A stretch of 64,000 nt of DNA from JANJTY01 sp038257155 (GTDB taxonomy: Bacteria; Pseudomonadota; Gammaproteobacteria; Xanthomonadales; Xanthomonadaceae), in NCBI GenBank assembly GCA_038257155.1, contig JBBSJP010000010.1:1-64000 (forward strand), written 5' to 3'. Shown piece by piece: positions 1 through 8,973 of this stretch. A program made the translations under genes and the position numbers. The notes beneath the pieces are model-generated. The model saw nothing but the letters and a program-made list of their open reading frames with translations. It was not told the origin of the DNA and did not search any database. Within the stretch, counting starts at the first letter, position 1. Each line of letters opens with the position of its first letter.

Positions 1-578
1 ATGGTCTAGATAACCCGAGGAAAAAACCCGTCGTGCACGCGCTGTTTTCAACAAGAGTACACGGCAACCCGTTGTTTGGGATAGAGAATATCCGGGGAGA
101 CTTCAGGCCAAGGCCCACCCTACGGACAACCTGCCTTGCCGCGTTGGATTTGGAGGGCTGATCTTGATCCGCCACCGCAGCGGTGATCGGTGCAGAGCGG
201 GCCGGTTGATTGCTCCGTGCAACGGCGCATCAAGATGCGCCCTCCAACGGCGGATACTGGCCGATCTGAGTCGGTCAGTGGCCGCCGGGTTACTGGTGAT
301 CGTTGCCTTCTGGACCAGGTCGAACTGGAAATCGTCCAGCGCACTTCCGAGCATGAACGCTTGCTGGTGAGCAGGCCACTCTGGTCCGGCGGATCAACGT
401 CATCGGTGCGGAAGAGGCGCAGCAGAGTTTGCCCTTCGGCCGCAAGTGATTCGAATCCGCTGTCCCGATTTTTTTCTGCGTGGCTGCGTTTCAGCGCGTG
501 ATCCTGCGTTGCCGTTAGTGCTAAAGGGAAGACTGGCGCAGAGTGCCGACTTGGTGCACCGCTTTCCAGCGTCACATT
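1..578. other. Non-coding stretch with one hairpin repeat
   Basis: No convincing gene is seen between the window edge and the end of mfd. Short open frames occur on both strands but overlap each other, lack ribosome binding sites and have low-quality compositions. One GTAG-type hairpin element lies at 150-247 and is listed separately. The remainder shows nothing I can name. Confidence 0.6.
150..247. repeat. REP-like hairpin element, divergent copy
   Basis: The 24 bases at 150-173 and 224-247 are inverted copies of each other, matching at 21 of 24 positions, with a loop of about 50 bases. Both ends carry GGAGGGC/GCCCTCC. The layout matches the elements at 4213-4323 and 4363-4474, whose stems contain the same GATCTTGATCCGCC-type core. 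It is probably an older copy of that family. Confidence 0.65.
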
Positions 579-3500
579 TCACGCCGCTGCACGCAGCTCC
601 AGCAGCAATCCGCGCGCACAGCGCAGTCGACTTTGTGCATCGGGTAGTTCCAGCTTGATGCGCAGGCGATCGGGGCCGTCCATGGCGAACTGGCGCGGCT
701 GCTGCTGGATCATGCGGATCACCGCCATCGGGTCGATGTTGGGCTGCGCCTCGAACTGCACGCGGCCGCCGCTGGCGCCGAGGTCGAGCTTGCGGATGCC
801 GCGCTCGGTGGCCTGCAGCTTCAGCTCGGCGATCGCGAACAGGGTCTTGGTGGGCTCGGGCAGCAGGCCGAAGCGGTCGATCATCTCGACCTGCAGCTCG
901 CGCAGGCGCTCACTGTCCTGTGCACTGGCGATGCGTTTGTAGAGCGTCAGGCGGTGGTGCACGTCGGGCAGATAATCGTCCGGAATCAGCGCCGGAACGT
1001 TCAGCTCCACCTCGGCGCCATGCCGGATGCTCGGATCGAAATCGGGAATCTTGCCCTGCTTGAGCGAGCGCACCGCGCGCTCCAGCAGCTCGGTGTATAG
1101 GGACAAGCCAATCTCGGTGATCTGGCCGCTCTGTTCTTCGCCCAGCAGTTCACCGGCGCCGCGGATCTCAAGATCGTGCGTGGCCAGGGCGAAGCCGGCG
1201 CCGAGTTCCTCGAGCGCGGCAATGGCTTCCAGGCGCTTCTGCGCATCGCCCGTTAGTGCGCGTTTTTCGGGCACGACCAGATAGGCATAGGCGCGATGGT
1301 GACTACGGCCCACCCGGCCGCGCAGCTGGTGCAGCTGGGCCAGGCCGAAGCGGTCGGCGCGATTGATGATGATGGTGTTGGCATTGGGAATATCGATGCC
1401 GGATTCGATGATGGTGGTACAGAGCAAAACGTTGAAGCGCTGGCGATGGAAATCCAGCATCACCTGTTCCAGTTCGCGCTCGGGCATCTGGCCGTGTGCC
1501 ACGCGGATGCGCGCTTCGGGCACCAGTTCGCGCAGGTCGCGAGCCATGCGCTCGATGCTTTCCACTTCGTTGTGCAGGAAATAGATTTGCCCGCCGCGCG
1601 CCAGCTCGCGTTGGAAGGATTCCTTCAACAGGGCTCCATCCCACTGGGTGACAAAGGTCTTTACCGCCAGGCGATGCGCGGGCGGAGTGGCGATCAGCGA
1701 CAGATCACGCAGTCCGGCCATCGCCATGTTGAGCGTGCGTGGAATCGGCGTGGCGGTGAGGGTGAGCAGATGCACCTCGGCGCGCAGCGCCTTGAGCCGC
1801 TCCTTCTGGCGCACGCCGAAGCGCTGCTCCTCGTCGACGATCACCAGGCCAAGGTCGGGAAACTTCACGTCGGCCTGCAGCAGGCGGTGGGTACCGACGA
1901 TGATGTCGATGCGGCCGTCCGCCAGCTGTTCCAGCGCCGCCTTGATTTCCTTCGGGCTCTTGAAGCGCGACAGCACCTCGACCCGGATCGGCCAGTCTGC
2001 AAAGCGATCGCGGAAGTTGCGGAAGTGCTGTTCGGCCAAAAGTGTTGTCGGAACCAGCACCGCAACCTGCTTGCCGGCGACCGCCGAGACGAAGGCCGCG
2101 CGCACCGCGACTTCGGTCTTGCCGAAGCCGACATCGCCGCAGACCACGCGATCCATCGGCGTTGAGCGACCAAGATCGGCAATCACCGCGTCGATCGCGC
2201 TGAGCTGATCAGGGGTTTCCTCGAACGGGAAGCTCGCCGCGAAGGGCTCGTACATGACCCGATCCAGCGGCAGGGCCAGGCCCTTGCGCGCCGCACGGCG
2301 CGCCTGGATTTCCAGCAGCTCGGCCGCCACGTCGCGGACCTTCTCGGCGGCCTTGCGCTTGGCGCGCTCCCAGGCTTCGCCACCCAGTGAATGCAGTGGC
2401 GCATGATCGACATCGGCGCCGCTGTAGCGGTTCACCAGATGCAGCTGCGAGACCGGCACATAGAGCTTGTCGCCCTTGGCGTACTCGATCTGCAGGAACT
2501 CCGAGGCCTGTCCGCCTACGTCGAGTGAGACCAGGCCGCGATAGCGACCCACGCCGTGGTCCTCGTGCACGATCGGTGCGCCTTCGGCGATCTCCGACAG
2601 GTCACGGATGATGCTGTCCGGCTCGCGCCCGGCGCGCTTGCGGCGACGCGGCTGGGCGGCTCGCTCGGGGTAAAGCTGGCGCTCGGTGAGTATGCACAGC
2701 TGTGGATCGGCGATGGCGAAGCCATCGTCTAGCGGGGCGACGGTGATTGCCCAGCGCGGTGGTTCGAGACGGTCGGCCTCGAACTGCGTTCTCGATCCGC
2801 CCTCCTCACCACGAACGGGCTGTGATGTGGTCGGCGGTGTGGCCGCGACGAAGGTCTGCCAGCTGGCGACCGTCTCAGGCTTGACGCCGTCAGCATCAAA
2901 CAGCTCAATCAATGCTTCGCGCCGGCCGGCCGAATCGGCGGCAAACAGCACGCGGCCCGGGTAACTGTGCAGGAAGGACTTCAGGGCCGCCGCAGGCGTC
3001 TCGCCCTTCTGGGTTAGCGGTACGGTCGGCGCCGGCAAGTCGCCTACGGTGACTGCATCGGTGCGACGGGCATGGGTCTCGCCACATACCTCGATGCGGC
3101 GCAGTCCGTTGAGCTGCTGGCGCAGTGCATCAGGCGGGAGAAACAGTTCTTCCGGCGGCAGGATTGGCCGCTCGATATCGTGGCGGCGCTGCTCGTAGCG
3201 CTCGGCGGCATGCTTCCAGACCTGCTCGGAGGCTTCGAACGCGCCCTCGCCAAGCACCGCCAGCGCGCTGTCGGAGAGGTAATCGAACAGGGTTCCCGCA
3301 CCAGTGAAACCGCCGCCTTCGAAGAACAGCGGCAGGTAGTACTCGATGCCGGCCGGCGCAACGCCTTCCTTCAGGTCCTGGTAGACCGTGCAGCGGCGCG
3401 GATCGATGTCGAAGCGCTCGCGCAGCAGTTCGCGCACCCGCTTGGTAGCAGCCTCGTCGAGCGGTAGCTCGCGCGCCGGGAGCAGGCGCACCGACTCGAC

Positions 3501-4139
3501 CGGATGCATCGAGCGCTGGCTGTCGGGGTCGAAACTGCGGATCGATTCGATCTCGTCGTCGAACAGCTCAATGCGGTAGGGCTCGGGTGCGCCCATCGGA
3601 TACAGGTCGAGCAGGGCACCGCGCACCGCGAAATCGCCCGGATCCATCACCTGCGGCACGTGGCGGTAACCGGAAGATTCCAGGCGACGCTTCTCGGCAT
3701 CCAGATCGAACTTCTGCTTGACTCGAACATCCAGTGCCCCGCCGAGCACGAAGCGCTTGGGTGCGATGCGTTGCATCAGGGTAGACACCGGCAGTACCAG
3801 CACGCCCTTGCCCGCCGCGGGCAGCCGATAGAGCGTGGCAATGCGCTGCGAAACGATGTCCGGATGCGGGCTGAACTGGTCGTAGGGCAGGGTTTCCCAG
3901 TCGGGAAAGTGCAGCACAGGAAGCGCCTCGTCGCCCTGTCCAGCGAAACTGCGCAGATCGCTTTCCAGGGTGTGCGCGGTATGGGTGTCGCGCACCACCG
4001 CCAGGATCAGGCCGTCGTGTCGCTTCGCCGCTTCGAGCAGGGCCAGCGCAAATGAAGAGGTCGATACCGGCGCGCGCCAATAGGCACGCTGCTGGCCAGA
4101 GGCGGGCAGGGGAGGCGAGAGCAGGCGTGAGGTCGACAT
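579..4139 (-). CDS. mfd: Transcription-repair coupling factor Mfd
   Basis: Mfd displaces RNA polymerase stalled at DNA lesions and recruits UvrA for nucleotide excision repair in the cytoplasm. The 1186-aa product has the full family layout: a UvrB-like N-terminal region, a CarD-type RNA polymerase interaction domain, a RecG-like translocase with Walker A GDVGFGKTE, the DEEQ box in VIVDEEQRFGV and the ATPIPRT motif, and a C-terminal TRCF domain. The open frame reaches back to 4292, but that extension reads through the hairpin repeat at 4213-4323. I therefore chose the ATG at 4139 (MSTSRLL). A TAAACT -10-like box lies at 4150-4155, so the leader is very short. Residues about 436-462 look like an in-frame insertion of repeat DNA (see findings). 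Confidence 0.97.
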   Translation of the reverse strand: MSTSRLLSPPLPASGQQRAYWRAPVSTSSFALALLEAAKRHDGLILAVVRDTHTAHTLESDLRSFAGQGDEALPVLHFPDWETLPYDQFSPHPDIVSQRIATLYRLPAAGKGVLVLPVSTLMQRIAPKRFVLGGALDVRVKQKFDLDAEKRRLESSGYRHVPQVMDPGDFAVRGALLDLYPMGAPEPYRIELFDDEIESIRSFDPDSQRSMHPVESVRLLPARELPLDEAATKRVRELLRERFDIDPRRCTVYQDLKEGVAPAGIEYYLPLFFEGGGFTGAGTLFDYLSDSALAVLGEGAFEASEQVWKHAAERYEQRRHDIERPILPPEELFLPPDALRQQLNGLRRIEVCGETHARRTDAVTVGDLPAPTVPLTQKGETPAAALKSFLHSYPGRVLFAADSAGRREALIELFDADGVKPETVASWQTFVAATPPTTSQPVRGEEGGSRTQFEADRLEPPRWAITVAPLDDGFAIADPQLCILTERQLYPERAAQPRRRKRAGREPDSIIRDLSEIAEGAPIVHEDHGVGRYRGLVSLDVGGQASEFLQIEYAKGDKLYVPVSQLHLVNRYSGADVDHAPLHSLGGEAWERAKRKAAEKVRDVAAELLEIQARRAARKGLALPLDRVMYEPFAASFPFEETPDQLSAIDAVIADLGRSTPMDRVVCGDVGFGKTEVAVRAAFVSAVAGKQVAVLVPTTLLAEQHFRNFRDRFADWPIRVEVLSRFKSPKEIKAALEQLADGRIDIIVGTHRLLQADVKFPDLGLVIVDEEQRFGVRQKERLKALRAEVHLLTLTATPIPRTLNMAMAGLRDLSLIATPPAHRLAVKTFVTQWDGALLKESFQRELARGGQIYFLHNEVESIERMARDLRELVPEARIRVAHGQMPERELEQVMLDFHRQRFNVLLCTTIIESGIDIPNANTIIINRADRFGLAQLHQLRGRVGRSHHRAYAYLVVPEKRALTGDAQKRLEAIAALEELGAGFALATHDLEIRGAGELLGEEQSGQITEIGLSLYTELLERAVRSLKQGKIPDFDPSIRHGAEVELNVPALIPDDYLPDVHHRLTLYKRIASAQDSERLRELQVEMIDRFGLLPEPTKTLFAIAELKLQATERGIRKLDLGASGGRVQFEAQPNIDPMAVIRMIQQQPRQFAMDGPDRLRIKLELPDAQSRLRCARGLLLELRAAA

Positions 4140-4212
4140 GGGGGCGTGGAGTTTAGCCGACGCGCGTGCTGCGGATGTGGTGGAGCTGAATGGTCGCTCG
4201 ACACCAGCCGTC

Positions 4213-4323
4213 GTAGGGCGGATCTTGATCCGCCGTCGCGGGTCATCGGTCCCGCTTTGTACGACAGCGAGGTCAGTGCAGGGTTGCCACATCCCGCAGC
4301 GGCGGGTCCAAGACCCGCCCTAC
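4213..4323. repeat. GTAG-bounded hairpin repeat, copy A
   Basis: This 111-bp element begins GTAGGGCGG and ends in the complementary CCCGCCCTAC. The 22-23 base ends form an imperfect inverted repeat around GATCTTGATCCGCC. Copy B at 4363-4474 is about 88 percent identical by eye across the core. The GTAG foot followed by a GC-rich hairpin is the known signature of REP/SMAG elements mobilised by RAYT transposases. No RAYT gene is in the window. Confidence 0.75.
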
Positions 4324-4362
4324 AGAGGCGGACCTCGCAAACTGCGCTGAAAGCATGCCGTT

Positions 4363-4474
4363 GTCGGGCGGATCTCGATCCGCCGTCACGGGATCATCGG
4401 GCCCGCTTTGCACGACAGCGAGTTCAGCGCAGGGTTGCCGCATCCCGCAGCGGCGGGTGCGAGACCCGCCCTCC
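4363..4474. repeat. GTAG-type hairpin repeat, copy B
   Basis: This is the second 112-bp copy, in the same orientation as 4213-4323, with the left foot changed to GTCG and the right foot to CTCC. The core run of CCCGCTTTG, ACGACAGCGAG and GCAGGGTTGCC is shared. It ends about 17 bp before the 3' end of the SRP RNA gene and may help end its transcription. Confidence 0.75.
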
Positions 4475-4490
4475 AGGAGCGGAGTAGGTA

Positions 4491-4604
4491 GGGTGGCAGC
4501 CCCGCCGGCTGACCTCGGCGCCCGAATCAGTCGATACCGTTGCTTCCTTCCGGACCTGGCGGGATTTTCAACCTATCGTCGCGAGGGGCCGACGGGGCCA
4601 CCAT
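4491..4604 (-). ncRNA. ffs: 4.5S signal recognition particle RNA
   Basis: Read on the minus strand, the segment contains CAGGTCCGGAAGGAAGCA, the invariant apical loop of bacterial small SRP RNA that binds Ffh. The flanks pair: GGTGGCCCCG at the 5' end with CGGGGCTGCCACC at the 3' end closes a long hairpin of about 110 nt, the normal size of gammaproteobacterial ffs. The RNA forms SRP with Ffh and targets nascent membrane proteins to FtsY. The exact ends are set by the pairing and are good to a few bases. tRNA-Ser lies just upstream on the same strand. Confidence 0.93.
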
Positions 4605-4652
4605 AGACGCGCTCTGCGCAATGCACGGAGGCTTGAGACGTGCAACACCAGT

Positions 4653-4745
4653 TGGCGGAGAGGGCGGGATTCGAACCCGCGATACGGGGTTTAGCCGTAT
4701 ACACACTTTCCAGGCGTGCTCCTTCAACCGCTCGGACACCTCTCC
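4653..4745 (-). tRNA. tRNA-Ser (anticodon GGA)
   Basis: On the minus strand this 93-nt segment starts GGAGAGGTG and ends CCTCTCCGCCA. It has a 7-bp acceptor stem, an encoded CCA, the T-arm GGTTCGAATCC, the long variable arm typical of class II tRNAs and the anticodon loop CTGGAAA (GGA). It decodes UCC/UCU serine codons. It sits between pfp and ffs, all on the minus strand. Confidence 0.97.
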
Positions 4746-4847
4746 AACTGGACTTCCCTGCGCGCGCTCCACTCCATGGAATCGCTGCACAAAGAAGCGG
4801 AAGTTTAGCGGTAGCCGGGCCAGCTCACAAGCAGAACCGATTCGGCC

Positions 4848-6110
4848 TCAGCGATCGGCGATCTCGTAGGCCGGCAGCCGCTGGGGCACCAGCACGCGCT
4901 TCAGCAGCCGGTAGTCGGGCAGCCCGTCGCGGCCGTATGGCGGGTAGGCTTCGCCGCGGATCAGTGGCTCCAGATAGCGGCGACAGGCTTCGGTGATGCC
5001 ATAGCCGTCCTTGCGGATGAAGGATTTGGGCATGGTCTTCTCGTGATTGGCAACCTTGCTGAGCGGCGCGGGAGACAGCTTCCAGCGGTAGGGCACATCC
5101 GAGGTCCGGACGATGGCCGGCATCACCGCATTCATGCCCGCCAGGGCGTATTCGACAGCCGCCTTGCCCACCGCCGTGGCGTGCTCGTAATCCGTCTGGC
5201 TGGCCAGGTGACGCGCCGAGCGCTGCAGGTAATCGGGCACGGTCCAGTGCACTTTTACCCCGAGCTGATCCTTGGCCAGTGCAGCCAGGGAGGGACCGAC
5301 ACCCCCCAGCTGCGAGTGCCCGAAGGCATCCTTGCTGCCGCCCTCTGCAACGAAGCGGCCGTCGGGGTGCTTCAATCCCTCAGAGACCACCACCACGCAA
5401 TGCCCGACTTTGGCGACGGTTTGCTTCACCCGGGCGAGGAAATCGGCCTGGTCGAAGGGGCGCTCAGGGAAAAGGATCAGGTGCGGCGCGTCGTCGGGGC
5501 CCTTGCCGGCCAGTCCGCCAGCTGCGGCAAGCCATCCCGCGTGACGGCCCATCACTTCGTACACGAACACCTTGGTGGACGATTCGGCCATCGCGGCCAC
5601 GTCCAGACTGGCTTCCATTACCGAGACCGCGGTGTACTTGGCGGCCGAGCCAAATCCTGGGCAGCAGTCAGTCACTGCCAGGTCATTGTCGACCGTCTTG
5701 GGCACACCGATGCAATGCAGCTCGTAGCCGAACTCCGAGGCAAGTTGCGAGATCTTGTTCGACGTATCGGCCGAGTCATTGCCGCCGTTGTAGAGAAAGT
5801 AGCGGATGTCGTGTGCGCGACAGACGTCGATCAGTCGTTCGTAGCGGGCGCGGTCGGCTTCCAGTGACTTGAGCTTGAAGCGGCAGGAGCCGAACGCGCC
5901 GCCCGGTGTGTGGGCCAGGGCGCGAATCGCTGCAGGGCTCTCCTTGCCGGTGTCGTACAGTTCTTCGCGCAGTACGCCAATGATGCCGTTGCGCGCGCCG
6001 TAGGTGCGCACCCCGTGCGCACGAGCGGTCTGGATCACCGCGCTGGCGGTAGCGTTGATGACGGCGGTAACGCCGCCGGACTGGGCGTAGAGCAGCTTTC
6101 CCTTGCTCAT
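4848..6110 (-). CDS. pfp: Pyrophosphate-dependent 6-phosphofructokinase
   Basis: Converts fructose 6-phosphate and fructose 1,6-bisphosphate reversibly using PPi, replacing ATP-PfkA in glycolysis of many Xanthomonadales. The 420-aa product shows SGGVTAVINA near the N-terminus, the substrate loop GGNDSADTS, the catalytic PKTVDND motif and the EVMGRHAGW sugar-binding segment. The PPi-type GG-x-DS loop replaces the ATP-type GGDGS, which supports PPi use. The start at 6110 (MSKGKLL) has AGGAA about 8 nt upstream. The open frame continues 16 codons further to 6158 without a better signal. The gene is followed on the same strand by tRNA-Ser and ffs. Confidence 0.93.
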   Translation of the reverse strand: MSKGKLLYAQSGGVTAVINATASAVIQTARAHGVRTYGARNGIIGVLREELYDTGKESPAAIRALAHTPGGAFGSCRFKLKSLEADRARYERLIDVCRAHDIRYFLYNGGNDSADTSNKISQLASEFGYELHCIGVPKTVDNDLAVTDCCPGFGSAAKYTAVSVMEASLDVAAMAESSTKVFVYEVMGRHAGWLAAAGGLAGKGPDDAPHLILFPERPFDQADFLARVKQTVAKVGHCVVVVSEGLKHPDGRFVAEGGSKDAFGHSQLGGVGPSLAALAKDQLGVKVHWTVPDYLQRSARHLASQTDYEHATAVGKAAVEYALAGMNAVMPAIVRTSDVPYRWKLSPAPLSKVANHEKTMPKSFIRKDGYGITEACRRYLEPLIRGEAYPPYGRDGLPDYRLLKRVLVPQRLPAYEIADR

Positions 6111-6182
6111 TGAAGGTTCCTGATCGTTGTTTCGACTGAAGAACTCCAGTCTAGCCAATCGCCGAGCAGGAAAGTGAACCGT

Positions 6183-8963
6183 TCAGTCCGACTCCCAGGC
6201 CCGCGCTTTCTCGGGTTTCCCCCACCTCATGTAGAGGTCAGCTAGCGTCGCACGCGTCATGCTGCGAATCTGCGGAAGACTGCCGTCGGACAGGCGTCCG
6301 TCTAGTTCCAGCAACAGCGACTCGGCTTCCTGCCAGCGCTCAAGCCCGGCAAGGCTTAGTGCATGACGAAGTGGTGCGGCTACCGCGAAGGGTGAATTGC
6401 GGTTGCTGGCCTGCTCGACTTCGCGCAGCAGCTCGGCGCTGAGGACCTCGGCGTCGGCGAATCGCAGCTGACGCTGCAGCGATCCTGAGTACTGGAAAAG
6501 CACCCGCAGACGATCACTGTCTCCGGGCGGCAGCGTGGTCCGCGCGGCCTTCCAGGATTGCGCGAACTGCTCATTGGCAGCTTCGAAACGGCTCTGGTCA
6601 CGCAGGAATGAAGCGAATTCGGACTGCGCCACGATTGTCTGGCGGTGTTCGGCTCCGAATCGCGCCTGGTTGCCCTCCAGCGCGTCGCGATAGAGCGCCT
6701 CGGCTCGTTCCGCATGGCCAAGGCTGGCAAACGCCAGAGCCAGGGCAGTGGCGCTTTCCAGCGTGCTCGGGTGGCTGGGGCCGAGACGACGCAGTCGGCG
6801 TTCATAGGCGTCGCTGATCAGCTCTTCGGCTTCTGCCGTCTGCCCCTGGAAATAGCGGATGCGCCCGAGACTGGAGGCCAGCAAGGCGACTTCCGGGTGG
6901 TCAGGGTCGAGCTCGGTGCGCGCTAGATCCAGTGAGGTTGCAAGCAGGTTTTCTGCAGCTTCCGTATCGCCTGATTCATCGAGCTGAAACGCCAGGTTGT
7001 TGGCGGCGCGAAGGGCCAGGAAATGCCCGGCGCCAAGTAGCCGGACCCGTTCCTCATAGGCTTCCCTGAGCAGTCTGAGTGCTTCATCGCCGCGGCCGGT
7101 GTCGCTCAGCACCAGCGACAGGTTGTTCAGCGCTACGAACGTGTCCGGGTCGGTTGCGCCCAATTCTTGCTGCGCGATGCCGAAGGCGCGTCGCGCAGCG
7201 AGCTCGGCATCGTCGTATCTGCCCTCCTCACGCAGCAGGTTGGCCTGATGCGCCAGCCCGCGGGCCGAGAATCTCGCGCTCCAGTCGGCTCCGCATGGGG
7301 GGCATGGATCACTGGCGCTGTCTTGGGCCAGTTGCAGGCCGGCCTCGAAGTCGCGCATCGCAGCCTCACCTTCCTGCAGGTCGGCCAGCACCATGGCGCG
7401 GGTCAAGAGCACGATCGCGCGCAGCGGCGCGCTGCTGGCGGCATCGTCCGCCTCCAGGTAGCCGTCCAGCGCCAATCGTGATTCGACCAGGCGACCGCTG
7501 TCGAACAGGGCGCGGGCTTCTCCCAGGCGTGCGGCAAGGGCGTTGGGGCCGCTGAGTCGCGCTTCCTCGAACGCGCGCCTGGCGTCACTGAAATAGTCCG
7601 TGGCGCGCGCGAGGTCGCCCAGTGCGTGGTAGGTTTCGGCCAAGGTCAGCTTCAAGAGCGCCCGGACTTCTGGCGCGGCATCCAGACCGGTGTCCAGGGT
7701 TTGCGATGCCTGATCCATCACCTCGCGAACCGTGACCTCGCGGCCCTGCGCAAACACCGGATTGGCGCTCGAGAGCATGTCACGAAGGAAGCCAATGGCG
7801 GCCTCGGCCTGCAGGCGCTGGGCGTTCTCGCTGATGGCGAAACGGGTGCTGATGATGGCGGCGGCTATCAGGCCCACCAGCACGATGCCGCTGGCGCCCA
7901 TCAGTACCTTGTTGCGACGTGCGAAGCGGCGGAACTCCTGCCACCAGGTCGGGCGGCGCGCCTGGATGGTCTCGTCGCGCAGGAAGCGGCGCAGGTCGCT
8001 GGCAAATTCGTCGGCGTTGCGATAACGCTCGTTGCGGTCCTTCTCCAGGGCCTTGCCGATCACCACTTGCAGGTCACCACGGGCTTCGCGCGCGAACTGG
8101 GAGAGTGGCGGAGGGCGTGTTTCGCAGATCGCCTTCAGTGCCTCACCCAGGCTGCCACGATCGACGCTGTAAGGCAGCCGCCCGCCGATGACGCGGTAGC
8201 CGATCATGCCCAGGGCATACACGTCCGTGCGCAGGTCAACGCCCTCCGGATCACCGGCCGCCTGTTCCGGACTCATGTAGGCCATGGTGCCGAGGATCAT
8301 GCCGGCGGTGGTCAGTTCCTTCCGATCGCTCTCCTGATCCGCGAGGCGCGCCACGCCGAAGTCGAGTACCTTGGGTTGGCCGTCGGACTGCACCAGGATA
8401 TTGGCGGGCTTCAGATCCCGATGAATGACGCCGCGCAGATGCGCGTGCTCCACGGCGTCGGCGATCGCGGCGAGCAATTCGACGCGGGCGCGCAGGTCGA
8501 CCTTTTCGGCGTACTCGAGCAGCGGTTGCCCCTCGATGTACTCCATGATGATGTAGGGCACATCGGTGTCGAAGTGCCGTGTGCGGCCAGTGGCAAAAAC
8601 CTGGCCGATGCCCGGATGTCGCATGCGCCCGAGGATCTCGGCTTCAAGGGCGAAACGCGCCAGCAACTCCTGGGTATTGAGCCCCGTATGCAGGGTCTTG
8701 ATTGCCACCTGACGGCGCGGGTGGTGCTGCTCGGCGAGGTAAACCACGCCCATGCCGCCCGCACCGATCTGTCGCAGGATGCGGCACCCGTTCAGCTCTC
8801 GGCCAATCCAGCCAGTCGGATTGGCTTGGAGAGGAGTAGCCGCCGCTGTGCCGTCAGGCTGCAGGATTTGTGTATCGGGCGCCGGCGGATCCGGAGTCGT
8901 GGGCATGCGTTCTGGGTTCAGGCCAGCACGCGCGATGCGCGCCTCTTGCAGGGCCTGCGGCAA
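6183..8963 (-). CDS. Membrane serine/threonine protein kinase with TPR repeats
   Basis: A 926-aa Hanks-type kinase. The kinase domain at about residues 50-310 has the glycine loop GAGGMG, the catalytic lysine in VAIKTL, HRDLKPAN, DFG and the activation segment GTMAYMSPEQ. One membrane span (VLMGASGIVLVGLIAAAII) follows at about 355-375, then a long extracytoplasmic series of tetratricopeptide repeats with ALNNLSLVLSDTGRGDEAL-like units. It should phosphorylate cytoplasmic Ser/Thr targets while the TPRs sense partners outside. A second ATG at 8906 (MPTTPDPP) is an equally good start. It lies 10 bp after the secreted propeller gene at 8974-11808 and is probably co-transcribed with it. The target is unknown. 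Confidence 0.9.
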   Translation of the reverse strand: MPQALQEARIARAGLNPERMPTTPDPPAPDTQILQPDGTAAATPLQANPTGWIGRELNGCRILRQIGAGGMGVVYLAEQHHPRRQVAIKTLHTGLNTQELLARFALEAEILGRMRHPGIGQVFATGRTRHFDTDVPYIIMEYIEGQPLLEYAEKVDLRARVELLAAIADAVEHAHLRGVIHRDLKPANILVQSDGQPKVLDFGVARLADQESDRKELTTAGMILGTMAYMSPEQAAGDPEGVDLRTDVYALGMIGYRVIGGRLPYSVDRGSLGEALKAICETRPPPLSQFAREARGDLQVVIGKALEKDRNERYRNADEFASDLRRFLRDETIQARRPTWWQEFRRFARRNKVLMGASGIVLVGLIAAAIISTRFAISENAQRLQAEAAIGFLRDMLSSANPVFAQGREVTVREVMDQASQTLDTGLDAAPEVRALLKLTLAETYHALGDLARATDYFSDARRAFEEARLSGPNALAARLGEARALFDSGRLVESRLALDGYLEADDAASSAPLRAIVLLTRAMVLADLQEGEAAMRDFEAGLQLAQDSASDPCPPCGADWSARFSARGLAHQANLLREEGRYDDAELAARRAFGIAQQELGATDPDTFVALNNLSLVLSDTGRGDEALRLLREAYEERVRLLGAGHFLALRAANNLAFQLDESGDTEAAENLLATSLDLARTELDPDHPEVALLASSLGRIRYFQGQTAEAEELISDAYERRLRRLGPSHPSTLESATALALAFASLGHAERAEALYRDALEGNQARFGAEHRQTIVAQSEFASFLRDQSRFEAANEQFAQSWKAARTTLPPGDSDRLRVLFQYSGSLQRQLRFADAEVLSAELLREVEQASNRNSPFAVAAPLRHALSLAGLERWQEAESLLLELDGRLSDGSLPQIRSMTRATLADLYMRWGKPEKARAWESD

Positions 8964-8973
8964 ACCGTGGACA

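Noticed and set aside
1296..2165. 289-codon plus-strand frame inside mfd
   Set aside because: Lies opposite the Mfd translocase domain; no start signals and no domain.
4140..4292. Longer Mfd N-terminus starting at 4292
   Set aside because: The extra 51 residues are a translation of the hairpin repeat and have no similarity to Mfd; the ATG at 4139 fits the family length.
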